Positions 19,509 to 27,746 of a stretch of DNA of 64,000 nt are shown here, piece after piece. The notes below the pieces were generated by a model. The model did not search any database and was not told where the DNA came from. It worked only from the letters and a program-made list of their open reading frames with translations. This DNA is from Vibrio penaeicida (GTDB taxonomy: Bacteria; Pseudomonadota; Gammaproteobacteria; Enterobacterales; Vibrionaceae). The stretch's first letter is position 1. Each line of letters opens with the position of its first letter. The DNA is taken from contig NZ_AP025145.1 of assembly GCF_019977755.1 (NCBI RefSeq), positions 1,302,001 through 1,366,000 of the forward strand, read 5' to 3'. Both the position numbers and the translations under genes were made by a program.

Positions 19509-19582
19509 CCATTCGGGGCAAGGATAACCCCCACCATCTCATGAAGAGAAGAATTGGTAGCTGTAACACCGATGAGACTATG
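19509..19582 (+). ncRNA. Possible structured 5' leader of the YgjV-like gene
   Basis: Just before the YgjV-like start codon the sequence can fold into GGGG-N9-CCCC (19516-19532) and then a longer arm where CTCAT (about 19538-19542) pairs with ATGAG (about 19570-19574), with an inner GGT/ACC pair. The density of complementary segments is higher than in nearby intergenic DNA. I match it to no riboswitch class I know; it may be chance. Confidence 0.25.
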
Positions 19583-19593
19583 AGGGTCAAATA

Positions 19594-19848
19594 ATGGAAT
19601 TTAGCACTGTAGAAATTTTAGGTTACGCATCGTCAATCATGGTAGCGATCTCGCTAATGATGAAAGACATCGTATTGCTTCGAGTACTTAACTTTATTGG
19701 ATGTGCACTTTTCACAAGCTATGGCCTAATGATCGACGCTATGCCTGTTGTCGTCACCAACGGATTTATCGCTTGCGTGAATGTATACTTCCTTCTCAAA
19801 ATGTATAACGAGAAAAAAGCTGAAAACTTGGAAACGGCAAAAGCGTAA
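19594..19848 (+). CDS. Small inner-membrane protein, YgjV/SemiSWEET-like
   Basis: An 84-residue protein with three predicted membrane helices (about 6-24, 28-46, 50-70) and a charged C-terminal tail (YNEKKAENLETAKA). The pattern ILGYASSIMVAISLMMKDIVLLR, seen here in two parts (about 8-20 and 21-30), resembles one half of the YgjV family and the SemiSWEET-type three-helix sugar transporters that work as dimers. Transport of a small sugar is possible but not shown. The 5' leader looks structured (see 19509-19582) and a terminator follows at 19910-19945. Confidence 0.65.
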   Translation: MEFSTVEILGYASSIMVAISLMMKDIVLLRVLNFIGCALFTSYGLMIDAMPVVVTNGFIACVNVYFLLKMYNEKKAENLETAKA

Positions 19849-19909
19849 ATACTTTTCCCTTACCGATTGAAGTTCAGTCAATTTTATTAAAAAAAGCTAA
19901 CTATAGAAG

Positions 19910-19945
19910 AAAGACCCAATCGCATTGCCATTGGGTCTTTTTTTA
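19910..19945 (+). terminator. Terminator after the YgjV-like gene
   Basis: Stem AAAGACCCAAT / ATTGGGTCTTT with a nine-base loop, followed by a run of seven or more T. Confidence 0.9.
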
Positions 19946-19956
19946 TATTCGAAAAA

Positions 19957-20019
19957 GGAAACACTGAATTTGATAAAAAGCACTAAGCTTGATAAGAAAA
20001 GCACTATGTTTGATAAGAA
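19957..20019. repeat. Three imperfect tandem repeats over the stop codon of the ROK gene
   Basis: Three units of about 20-21 bases with the core CACTRxxxTTGATAA: ACACTGAATTTGATAA, GCACTAAGCTTGATAA and GCACTATGTTTGATAA, separated by short A-rich links. The last unit covers the ROK stop codon (minus strand), so the array has placed the end of the coding region inside a repeat. Confidence 0.7.
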
Positions 20020-21128
20020 AGAGTTTGAAATACGGGGTACATACTCGCCCCGTAAGACGACAAATACTTCCCAACTCTAGAAGACGCAATCTCTGCTACT
20101 GGGTAATCAAAGCGGCTGTTCCACTCAGTAGTTAGATCCATCTCTTTAATCAAAGCATCGCTAATTGCTTTAGGCGAAGTACCGCCAATAACAATGCACT
20201 CGGGATCAAACCAGCTCAGAGTAAGCAGCAGTGCGGGCATCAACCGTTCTGCTGAGCGTTTTATCCAATTCGCGACAATCGGATGAGTGATATCGGGAAT
20301 ATCTTCCAACTTCACCACATCTAAACCTGCATCTTGAAGCTCTATAATCAGTTCTCGAAGACACGGCCTCAACTTATCACGCCTATTAAAAAACGTGCCG
20401 ATTTCTCCCGCATTGTTGTGCCTGCCTGAATAGAGTTTTCCATCCATAATCACAGCCCCGCCAATCCCGTGACCTATTTCAATCAAAACCAAATGCTTTG
20501 TCTCTTCCCAAAGCCCAGAATAATATTCACCGACTGCAGCCACCTTACAGTCGTTATCGATCCAGACCGGATAATCGAACTGTTCTCCGAATAACGCCGC
20601 TAAATCAACATTTCTCCAGTGCTTCATCTGATCGATGGTGTGAACACATTTGCCATCAGACATATGTGGACCAGGCATCGAAACCCCTATTCCCAGAATT
20701 CGAGCATTCACTAATCTGTGCTTTACCGTTAGTTTCTCTATCGATTTCTCAATGAGAATAATGGTGTCCTTTAAAGGTTGAGATTCGTCGTAAAAAATTT
20801 CGACGCGATCCAATATCTCACCAGTAAAATTGGCAAGCGCTAAGTCAATCTTTGCGATATGAAAAGCCACACCAAACGTAAAAGCAGCATAAGGCGACAA
20901 TGAAACGGGCTTTGCTGGCTGTCCACGCCCGCCTTTAACTCGCTCACTTTCATGAATAAGCTGCAAACTCAATAGCTCTTTACAAAGAGTCGTCACTGAG
21001 CCTGTACCAAACCCTGTTAACTCGGCAATTTTTGTTCTGGGTAAAGAACCGTGCTGGCGAACAACGCCAAGAACCTTTTTTTGCCCTTCTGTCAGGCTAA
21101 GTTGAAGTGGTTTAATTGGAGACAACAT
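20004..21128 (-). CDS. ROK family transcriptional repressor (NagC/Mlc/XylR type)
   Basis: Predicted sugar- or metabolite-responsive repressor of 374 residues. It has an N-terminal winged helix (about 14-65, KIAELTGFGTGSVTTLCKEL) and a ROK sugar-kinase-like domain with a glycine-rich phosphate-loop-like segment (EIGHGIGGAVIMDGKLYSG). The usual zinc site CxCGxxGCxE that follows GEIGH in Mlc and NagC is missing: here the sequence is GEIGTFFNRRDKLRPC, with the histidine replaced by Thr and only one Cys. It lies 119 bases downstream of the glycerophosphodiesterase gene on the same strand and probably regulates that gene and the divergent ABC operon. The stop codon lies inside a tandem repeat. Confidence 0.85.
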   Translation of the reverse strand: MLSPIKPLQLSLTEGQKKVLGVVRQHGSLPRTKIAELTGFGTGSVTTLCKELLSLQLIHESERVKGGRGQPAKPVSLSPYAAFTFGVAFHIAKIDLALANFTGEILDRVEIFYDESQPLKDTIILIEKSIEKLTVKHRLVNARILGIGVSMPGPHMSDGKCVHTIDQMKHWRNVDLAALFGEQFDYPVWIDNDCKVAAVGEYYSGLWEETKHLVLIEIGHGIGGAVIMDGKLYSGRHNNAGEIGTFFNRRDKLRPCLRELIIELQDAGLDVVKLEDIPDITHPIVANWIKRSAERLMPALLLTLSWFDPECIVIGGTSPKAISDALIKEMDLTTEWNSRFDYPVAEIASSRVGKYLSSYGASMYPVFQTLSYQT

Positions 21129-21247
21129 GTTCCGTTACTGATTCCCTATATACTGCTTTTACTTGATAAAACACATGAGCTTATTGAGCGAGAGCCTGCT
21201 GACCTTTCTCGGTTACTCTATATTTTCTATGTTCAACATTCGGTATT

Positions 21248-22078
21248 TTAGACGGGTTCAAGCCCTGCTTCGTAAACCAAAGATTTCAGCATTGCTATAT
21301 CATCGTGACTGATCATATCAATGAGTCCGTCGCGTAACCAACCGATTATTTCATTATGAACATCATAACCAAAGTGCCGATTAAAATGTTCAGTAGGAGA
21401 TAAACCGTTACTCATCGTTGGCAAAAACATTCTGACACACAACCCTTCGTTCTTATACGCCTGTAAATCTTCGACATGAACATGAGGGTACTCAACACAA
21501 ACACAGTCCGCATTAGATGCCTTAACCGCCGCAAGCTGATCATTGTAACGTGCCAACGTCACCACTTGAATGTTCAAGTTTTCTATCGAGCTTTTTGCGA
21601 TATTGAGTAGAACGTGGTCGAACGAAAGAAGTTGAATGTGTTCGATACTACCGGGTAGCGATTTTAGCAGTTTATCTAGCTCGCTAATAAATTCCTTATG
21701 CCGCTTACGTTGTTTAACCTCAACAACCAACCCAACCCCACTATCCATTGCCCAAATTAAACACTCTCTAAGCGTTGGAATTTTAGTTCCGGCAAACGAT
21801 TGATCAAACCAACCGCCGAAATCGAGCGCGCTTAAATCAGACAAACTCATTTGCTCAACATACCCCGTCCCATTAGAGGTGCGGTCGACACTATGATCGT
21901 GGATAACAACAATTTCATTGTCTGTGGTCATCGCTACATCTATCTCAATGGAATGCGTTCCTTCTTGCAGTGCTCCCTCAAATGCTGGAAGTGTATTTTC
22001 TGGATAAACATGGCAATACCCCCTATGACTATTAACAAGGACCTTTCCCAAATGAGCCACATGGAAATTAAATGACAT
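21248..22078 (-). CDS. Glycerophosphodiester phosphodiesterase family protein
   Basis: Enzyme of 276 residues predicted to hydrolyse glycerophosphodiesters to an alcohol and sn-glycerol-3-phosphate. Catalytic and metal motifs are visible: SHRGYCHVYPENT (His19, Arg20, and Glu), EIDVAMTTDNEIVVIHDHSVDR (Glu and Asp metal ligands and the second His, seen across about residues 47-68). There is no signal peptide, so it should be cytoplasmic like UgpQ. AAGG lies eight bases upstream of the ATG. It is divergent from an ABC importer operon across a 245-base region, and a ROK regulator follows it. This suggests that the imported compound is a glycerophosphodiester or related phospho-compound. Confidence 0.88.
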   Translation of the reverse strand: MSFNFHVAHLGKVLVNSHRGYCHVYPENTLPAFEGALQEGTHSIEIDVAMTTDNEIVVIHDHSVDRTSNGTGYVEQMSLSDLSALDFGGWFDQSFAGTKIPTLRECLIWAMDSGVGLVVEVKQRKRHKEFISELDKLLKSLPGSIEHIQLLSFDHVLLNIAKSSIENLNIQVVTLARYNDQLAAVKASNADCVCVEYPHVHVEDLQAYKNEGLCVRMFLPTMSNGLSPTEHFNRHFGYDVHNEIIGWLRDGLIDMISHDDIAMLKSLVYEAGLEPV

Positions 22079-22323
22079 ACAGCAACCTTATTCTTTATTG
22101 AAAAGTTTAATAAAACTGTAATCCATCTATGATTGATGTTCAATCTCTTATTGCTGATTATTTTATCATTTCTTTATTCTTTTATTTATCAACTAGATAC
22201 ACAGATATTAGTCGAAACACAGTCTTGATTTATCCAATAAGTAGAAGCTCGTCACAATATTTTTGAGAATCATTCATTAGGATTATTCTTTGTAGGCAAG
22301 TTTAATAAGGAAGAAAAAAGCCG

Positions 22324-23385
22324 ATGTTGCAAATTAAGGATGTAACTAAGAAGTTTGGAGACTTTGTTGCTTCAGACAATATTTCATTTGAAGCAAAAGC
22401 CGGAGAGTTTGTTACGCTTCTGGGTCCTAGCGGATGTGGAAAAACCACTCTTTTAAAGATGATAGGTGGTTTTCTGTCTTTGGATTCTGGAGAAATTCAT
22501 ATCAACGGGCACCAAGTCGACCAGCAACCGCCCGAAAAACGAAGTACAGCGATGTGTTTTCAATCTTATGCCCTCTTTCCGCATTTAAGTGTTTCCCACA
22601 ACATCTGTTTTGGGTTGGTTCAGAAAAAGATGCCGATAGAGGAGCAACGCGCAAGGTTGGCAGAGGCAATCGCCCAAGTCGGACTTGAAGATCATAAGGA
22701 TAAGCTGCCGTCCCAACTTTCCGGTGGTCAGCAACAACGCGTTGCTCTAGCACGAGCAATGGTTATGCGCCCAGATGTGATCTTATTCGACGAACCATTA
22801 TCTAACCTTGATGCCAAACTGCGTGAAAGTGTCCGTTTTGAAATCAAATCGCTCCAGAAAGAGCAAAACCTTACGACAGTTTATGTCACGCATGATCAAG
22901 CTGAGGCGTTGGCCATGAGCGACAAAATCGTAGTGCTGAATAAAGGCTGCATTGAACAGATAGGCTCGCCTGAACAAATTTATTTTCAACCTAAAAACCG
23001 ATTTGTAGCAGACTTCATTGGTGCAGCAAACATTCTTCCAGCCAAGGTTTCTCATACCGACACCAACAATTTATACAGAGTCGAGTGTGAACTTGGCATC
23101 TTTATCACTCAATCCGACACCGCACCCATTTCAGAAAATATTTACATTTGTTGGCGCCCTGAGTCGGCTCATGCAGCGCTTAACGACGACGAAAACCAGT
23201 TCCAAATTCAAGTGGAGAACCTTGCTTTCCTTGGAAATGTCACAGACTTGTTCGGACGAGCAGCCGACGAACCTAGCGGTCAAAAAATTCGAATTCAGCT
23301 CCACCAAAAAATGACTTGCAGAGCTGGCGATAAAGTCTCGTTTCAACTACCTAGAAACGCGATACGTTTTTTGGAGGAGGTATAG
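22324..23385 (+). CDS. ABC importer ATP-binding protein (PotA/FbpC-like)
   Basis: Cytoplasmic ATPase of 353 residues energising the importer encoded downstream. Walker A is LGPSGCGKTTLL, the signature is LSGGQQQRVALARAM, Walker B is VILFDEPLSNLDAKL, and the H-loop is in YVTHDQAEALAMSD. The C-terminal region (about 240-353) is a TOBE/OB-type domain, as in PotA, FbpC and UgpC. It is the first gene of a four-gene operon; two bases separate it from the first permease. The subclass covers polyamine, iron, phosphonate and glycerol-phosphate type substrates, so specificity cannot be told from this subunit. Confidence 0.9.
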   Translation: MLQIKDVTKKFGDFVASDNISFEAKAGEFVTLLGPSGCGKTTLLKMIGGFLSLDSGEIHINGHQVDQQPPEKRSTAMCFQSYALFPHLSVSHNICFGLVQKKMPIEEQRARLAEAIAQVGLEDHKDKLPSQLSGGQQQRVALARAMVMRPDVILFDEPLSNLDAKLRESVRFEIKSLQKEQNLTTVYVTHDQAEALAMSDKIVVLNKGCIEQIGSPEQIYFQPKNRFVADFIGAANILPAKVSHTDTNNLYRVECELGIFITQSDTAPISENIYICWRPESAHAALNDDENQFQIQVENLAFLGNVTDLFGRAADEPSGQKIRIQLHQKMTCRAGDKVSFQLPRNAIRFLEEV

Positions 23386-23387
23386 CC

Positions 23388-24257
23388 GTGAAAGCTTATG
23401 TACTTCTTATTCCTGGCTTAGGCGTCATTCTGTTCTTGATGGGCAGTGCTCTCTATGCCGTTGTCGCCCAAAGTTTTGGCATGGTCAGCCTGACAGGTGA
23501 ATCGTCATTTACGTTTACTTTTTGGCAAGAGATGATTTCCGATCCAATTTTACAGCGTTCGCTCGCTTATTCATTACGCACGTCCACTCTAGGCAGTTTG
23601 GGCGCCATCATAATCGCTTACCCCATTGCCATGTGGTTAAGTAAGCCATTACCCGCAAAACCACTGCTTATAGGTGTGTTGCGTGCTCCAATGTTTGTAC
23701 CGGGGTTAGTCGCCGCGTTCTTACTTATAAATGTCATCTCGTATCACGGCATTTTGAATGAAGGGCTGATGGCTTTAGGTCTTCTCGATAAGCCACTCCG
23801 CTTAACAAACGATAAGTTTGGTTGGAGTGTGATCCTATTGCAAATCTGGAAAAACGTCCCGTTTGCACTCATTTTATTGGGTGGTGCTATCAACAGTATT
23901 CGGAGTGACATTCTTAATGCCGCAGACGATTTGGGAGCCTCTCGTTTTGCAAAATTTAGGCAGATCATTTTCCCGCTCACCATTCCCGCATTGCAAGCGT
24001 CTTTGATATTGATATTTATTGGTGCCCTTGGTGATTTCGCCTTTGCTTCTATCGCGGGTTCACGAAACGCTTATTCGCTCTCTATGCTGATGAACTTTAC
24101 CGCGACGCAGTACTACGAATGGGAGAAAGCCGCCGTTATCGCCATGGTTATCATGCTTGTTGCTGTTATTTCCGCCGTCGTCATTACCTTAGTCACCCAA
24201 CCTTTCGCAACCAAGACTCGTTCCGTTATTACGACCATTCAAGGGAGGAATTCGTAA
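23388..24257 (+). CDS. ABC importer permease, first subunit
   Basis: Inner-membrane permease of 289 residues with about six helices. The cytoplasmic EAA loop that docks on the ATPase reads AADDLGASRFAKFRQIIFPL (about 183-202). It follows the ATPase gene by two bases; its stop codon TAA shares one base with the ATG of the next permease. GTG at 23388 is the start, preceded by GGAGG. The family is the PotB/FbpB-like BPD_transp_1 type, which agrees with the ATPase. Confidence 0.88.
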   Translation: MKAYVLLIPGLGVILFLMGSALYAVVAQSFGMVSLTGESSFTFTFWQEMISDPILQRSLAYSLRTSTLGSLGAIIIAYPIAMWLSKPLPAKPLLIGVLRAPMFVPGLVAAFLLINVISYHGILNEGLMALGLLDKPLRLTNDKFGWSVILLQIWKNVPFALILLGGAINSIRSDILNAADDLGASRFAKFRQIIFPLTIPALQASLILIFIGALGDFAFASIAGSRNAYSLSMLMNFTATQYYEWEKAAVIAMVIMLVAVISAVVITLVTQPFATKTRSVITTIQGRNS

Positions 24258-25087
24258 TGACTAAAAACAGCAAATGGGTCATCTATCTAAGTGTCGGTTT
24301 TTTCGTTGTGGTCAACGTATTGTGGCTCGGAATTCCTTTCGCAATGGCTGTGCTTTGGTCTTTGGTCGACCCTGCTCATCCCTGGAGTTTCCCCGATATT
24401 TTCCCACAAGTTTTATCTTTTGCCCGATGGTCTGAAATTTGGGAAACCACCTCTCTCGAAGAAGCTCTTATCAACAGTTACACCGTCGCTCCCGCCGTTG
24501 CGTTTCTTACGGTTTGCCTCGCGACACCGACAGCCTATGCGTTTGGTCGGTTGGATTTCAAAGGCAAGAAAACGGCAGAGATTCTAACGTTACTGCCAAT
24601 GGTTATGCCTTCAATGATACTGGCTATTTTCTTCAGCGGAATGCTCCTCCAGCTGGGTATTTCAGAACCTTATGTCAGCATTGTTATCGCACATACGGTG
24701 CTCGCTCTTCCCTACGCAATTCGTATTTTAAGCGCTGGGTTTAGAGCCGTACCTCAAGATGTTATCGATGCATGTGCAGATATGGGAGCTAGCCGCTTTA
24801 CCACCTTTCGTCATGCCTTCATGCCGATGCTGAAACCGAGCATGCTGGCTTCACTCATCTTTTGTCTGGTGATCAGTATTGAGGAATTCAATATGGCTTA
24901 CGTATTGGGTGCCCCCGACTTTATTACCGTTCCAACCATTTTGTATTCCTTTCTGGGGTACTCATTCATCCGTCCGGATGCGGCTGTGGTGTCACTATTT
25001 CTAGTGATTCCTAACGTCATACTTATGCTCATTATTGAGCAACTTTTAAAAGGAAATTACTTGTCCCAATCCACGGGCAAAGCTTAG
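24257..25087 (+). CDS. ABC importer permease, second subunit
   Basis: Second permease of the importer. I start it at ATG 24257, which has GGGAGGAA nine bases upstream and overlaps the previous stop codon by one base; an open extension of 46 codons upstream lies inside the previous gene and is not likely used. The 276 residues form six predicted helices, with the EAA loop DACADMGASRFTTFRHAFMP. Together with 23388-24257 it forms a PotBC-like heterodimer. The solute-binding protein gene follows after 14 bases. Confidence 0.88.
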   Translation: MTKNSKWVIYLSVGFFVVVNVLWLGIPFAMAVLWSLVDPAHPWSFPDIFPQVLSFARWSEIWETTSLEEALINSYTVAPAVAFLTVCLATPTAYAFGRLDFKGKKTAEILTLLPMVMPSMILAIFFSGMLLQLGISEPYVSIVIAHTVLALPYAIRILSAGFRAVPQDVIDACADMGASRFTTFRHAFMPMLKPSMLASLIFCLVISIEEFNMAYVLGAPDFITVPTILYSFLGYSFIRPDAAVVSLFLVIPNVILMLIIEQLLKGNYLSQSTGKA

Positions 25088-25101
25088 TAAACGAGGAAAT
25101 T

Positions 25102-26211
25102 ATGTTGAAATTTACCCCCTTAAAAGCGCTACTAGCTGGAATGCTGGCTTGTGTCGCGACGTCGGCATCTGCATACGACGTCACTAAGATGACATGGAAA
25201 GAAATAGAAGATCAGGCAAAGAAAGAAGGTACGGTTAGCTTTGCGGTATGGTACCTGCAACCCGGGTGGCGTGAGTTTGTAAAAGGCTTCGAAGACCAAT
25301 ATGGAATAAAAGTTCGAATCCCTGAAGGTACATTAGACGGAAACCGAAATAAGCTAATTGCGGAAAGTAAGCGTGAAAAAGGAAAGCTTGATGTCATTGC
25401 TTTAGGTGCATCGAATATTAAGATTTTCTCTCCAGAAAAAGTGCTTTTAAAATTGGATGTATTACCTGAGATTACAAACCTTAAAACGGAAAGTGAAGGG
25501 TTTGACTCAGAAGGTTACGCGGTCACATTTTGGGGTAACCAAACCGGTATTGCGTACGATCCTTCACGTATCAAGGAACAAGACTTGCCCCAAAGTTTTG
25601 AGCAGCTGAGCCAGTACATGGAAACCAACTCGAAATCATTTGGCGTGAACGATCCAAATGGCGGTGGTTCTGGTGGTCGGTTTATTGAAGCCGCGATAAG
25701 AAATTATTCTGGAGAACCGAAAGGCAAAAAACTCAGCTCATCGGTAACTCAAAAATGGAGTAAAACTTGGGATTGGTTCAATCAGTATGAAGATAACATG
25801 GTGATTACCGCTTCTAACGCCGACAGCCTAACACGAATCAACGATGGTGAGATTGTTCTTGCTCCTGCATGGGAAGATCACCTCGCTGGCTTGCAAAAGC
25901 GAGGAGCAATAACCTCACGTCTAAAGTTCTACATCCCTAAATTTGGTATGTCAGGTGGCGCTAATTTTGCGGCTATTGCCAAAAACAGCCAAAGAAAAGC
26001 AGCGTCTGTACTTTTCTTACATTGGCTAACCAGTGCTGAGACTCAAACAGCCTTGAATGCGAAATTCGGCGTTGCACCACAACACCCAAATTCCGACGCC
26101 AGCCAAGCACTCGTCTCTCAAGAGATGCGCAGCCGCTCTACTCAACCTTTTAACGCCATTTACGGTAAAGAAATGAGTAAGCAGTTTACGCAAAGGGTAC
26201 TTATGAAGTAA
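25102..26211 (+). CDS. ABC importer periplasmic solute-binding protein
   Basis: Exported binding protein of 369 residues with a signal peptide (about 1-24, ending TSASA). The mature part starts YDVTKMTWKEIEDQAKKEGT, a pattern of the family 1 extracellular binding proteins (iron, polyamine, phosphonate-like). A glycine-rich loop NDPNGGGSGGRF (about 173-184) is a likely anion- or phosphate-contacting segment. It is last in the operon and ends before a terminator (26269-26299). With the glycerophosphodiesterase across the divergent promoter, uptake of a glycerophosphodiester or similar organophosphate is my best guess; this is inference. Confidence 0.8.
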   Translation: MLKFTPLKALLAGMLACVATSASAYDVTKMTWKEIEDQAKKEGTVSFAVWYLQPGWREFVKGFEDQYGIKVRIPEGTLDGNRNKLIAESKREKGKLDVIALGASNIKIFSPEKVLLKLDVLPEITNLKTESEGFDSEGYAVTFWGNQTGIAYDPSRIKEQDLPQSFEQLSQYMETNSKSFGVNDPNGGGSGGRFIEAAIRNYSGEPKGKKLSSSVTQKWSKTWDWFNQYEDNMVITASNADSLTRINDGEIVLAPAWEDHLAGLQKRGAITSRLKFYIPKFGMSGGANFAAIAKNSQRKAASVLFLHWLTSAETQTALNAKFGVAPQHPNSDASQALVSQEMRSRSTQPFNAIYGKEMSKQFTQRVLMK

Positions 26212-26221
26212 CTATGGTCTG

Positions 26222-26250
26222 GCTCAATAGGCTATTCCCTTCTATTGAGC
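26222..26250. repeat. Inverted repeat just after the ABC operon
   Basis: GCTCAATAG (26222-26230) and CTATTGAGC (26242-26250) form a nine-base-pair hairpin directly after the binding-protein gene, ahead of the true terminator. It may protect the 3' end of the transcript. Confidence 0.6.
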
Positions 26251-26268
26251 TATAATCATTCTCCCCTC

Positions 26269-26299
26269 AAAAACAGATGCGGAAGCATCTGTTTTTCTT
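26269..26299 (+). terminator. Terminator of the ABC importer operon
   Basis: Perfect 12-base-pair stem AAAAACAGATGC / GCATCTGTTTTT with a GGAA tetraloop and further T residues. Confidence 0.92.
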
Positions 26300-26499
26300 T
26301 ATACAACTCTGACCTTACATATCTTATTCATTGACCAAAGTGGAGCGACTTTGCTTAAAAGCCTCCTAGCTCTTCGGGAATTATTCGCTCGATCTAACAT
26401 TTTAGGGTTCTTCACACGTTATATCCTATATGGATGCCAGAATAGCTTCTATACTCAAAGAAAAATTAAAACTTTTATGCACCTAAGGCGGTCGGGTAT

Positions 26500-27735
26500 A
26501 TGAATTTTTCACACAGGTTATTGGGTCTTTTCGCTACTCTTTTCATACCGCTTCATTCTTCTGCTGACACATCTTCCATCAATATTTACCTCGATGCTGA
26601 TCGATCCAACTACATTGAATCCGCCCGCTCCATTGAACAGGGTATAAAAACGGCATTCCAGGAAGTGGACAATACCATTCAGGGGCGCAAAGATAATTTC
26701 GTCGTTCTAGATCACAAGGGTAATTCTGTCCGAAGTAAAAAAAACATGGCTAAGTTCCTTAACGATCCCGACGCTTTGGTCATTTTTGCAGGTCTTCATT
26801 CGCCCCCGTTAATTAAATACCGAGAATACATAAACAAAAACCAAATACTCACACTGGTGCCTTGGGCGGCTGGCGCGCCTATTACGCGTTATCCGAGTAA
26901 AGAAAACTGGGTGTTTAGGCTTTCCATAGACGACAAAAAAGCAGGCGAGAGAATGGCAAGCTTTGCTGTAAAAGACAGAAAGTGCAAAACCCCTCATCTA
27001 TTATTGGAAGAGACACCTTGGGGAAAGTCTAACCAAAGAAACATGACATTAGCGATAGGAAACTTTGGGTTAGCCGAACCCAAAGTTACTTGGTTTAATT
27101 GGGGGATAAATGAATCTGGTGCACGAATTAAAATTAGGGAAATAAAAAGAGCTAACGCCGATTGCATCTTAATGGTCTCAAACGCATCCGAAGGTGTTCA
27201 AGTCGTTAATGCAATGGCATCTATTCCTTTAGAAGAAAGGCTTCCGATAGTCAGTCACTGGGGTATTACAGGTGGAGACTTTGCAGAGAAAGTTCCTCAC
27301 GCTATTCGCTCTCGGCTCGATCTTTACGTGATTCAAACCTGTTTTTCATTTCTGTCTTCTCCAGAAACTTCTTTGTCCACTAGCGTCCTTGAACAGGCGA
27401 TACAGCTATTCCCATCAGAAATCCAAACGCCCAACGACATAAACGCTCCAACAGGATTCATTCATGGCTACGATTTATCCAGAGTTCTGATTCAAGCGTT
27501 GTCTCAAATAGAGCTTGGTGAAGATATGGTCGAAAACCGCGCCAAGGTTCGGTTGGCCCTTGAAAGCGTTGATGCGCCCGTTAAGGGGTTGGTAAAAACC
27601 TATCACACACCTTTCAGCGCATTTTCAGACGATCAACCTGATGCTCATGAAGCGCTTGGGTTAGAGGATTTATGCATGGCCAAATTCAATCAAACAAACA
27701 ACATAGCTGTAATTCAAAAAAATAATGTGCGTTGA
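26500..27735 (+). CDS. Periplasmic type-1 binding protein paired with a hybrid kinase
   Basis: Exported protein of 411 residues with a signal peptide (about 1-22, ending LHSSADT). The rest fits the LivJ-like Peripla_BP_6 fold: an early strand with INIYLDADRSNYIE, a hinge region near VIFAGLHSPPL, the segment VSHWGITGGDF and helix FIHGYDLSRVLIQAL. No importer genes accompany it. Its stop codon lies immediately before, and overlapping with, the ribosome binding site of the hybrid kinase at 27747, so it is almost certainly the ligand-binding partner of that kinase, as LuxP is for LuxQ or TorT for TorS. Ligand unknown; an amino acid or similar small molecule is likely for this fold. Confidence 0.82.
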   Translation: MNFSHRLLGLFATLFIPLHSSADTSSINIYLDADRSNYIESARSIEQGIKTAFQEVDNTIQGRKDNFVVLDHKGNSVRSKKNMAKFLNDPDALVIFAGLHSPPLIKYREYINKNQILTLVPWAAGAPITRYPSKENWVFRLSIDDKKAGERMASFAVKDRKCKTPHLLLEETPWGKSNQRNMTLAIGNFGLAEPKVTWFNWGINESGARIKIREIKRANADCILMVSNASEGVQVVNAMASIPLEERLPIVSHWGITGGDFAEKVPHAIRSRLDLYVIQTCFSFLSSPETSLSTSVLEQAIQLFPSEIQTPNDINAPTGFIHGYDLSRVLIQALSQIELGEDMVENRAKVRLALESVDAPVKGLVKTYHTPFSAFSDDQPDAHEALGLEDLCMAKFNQTNNIAVIQKNNVR

Positions 27736-27746
27736 GGAGATTGCCT

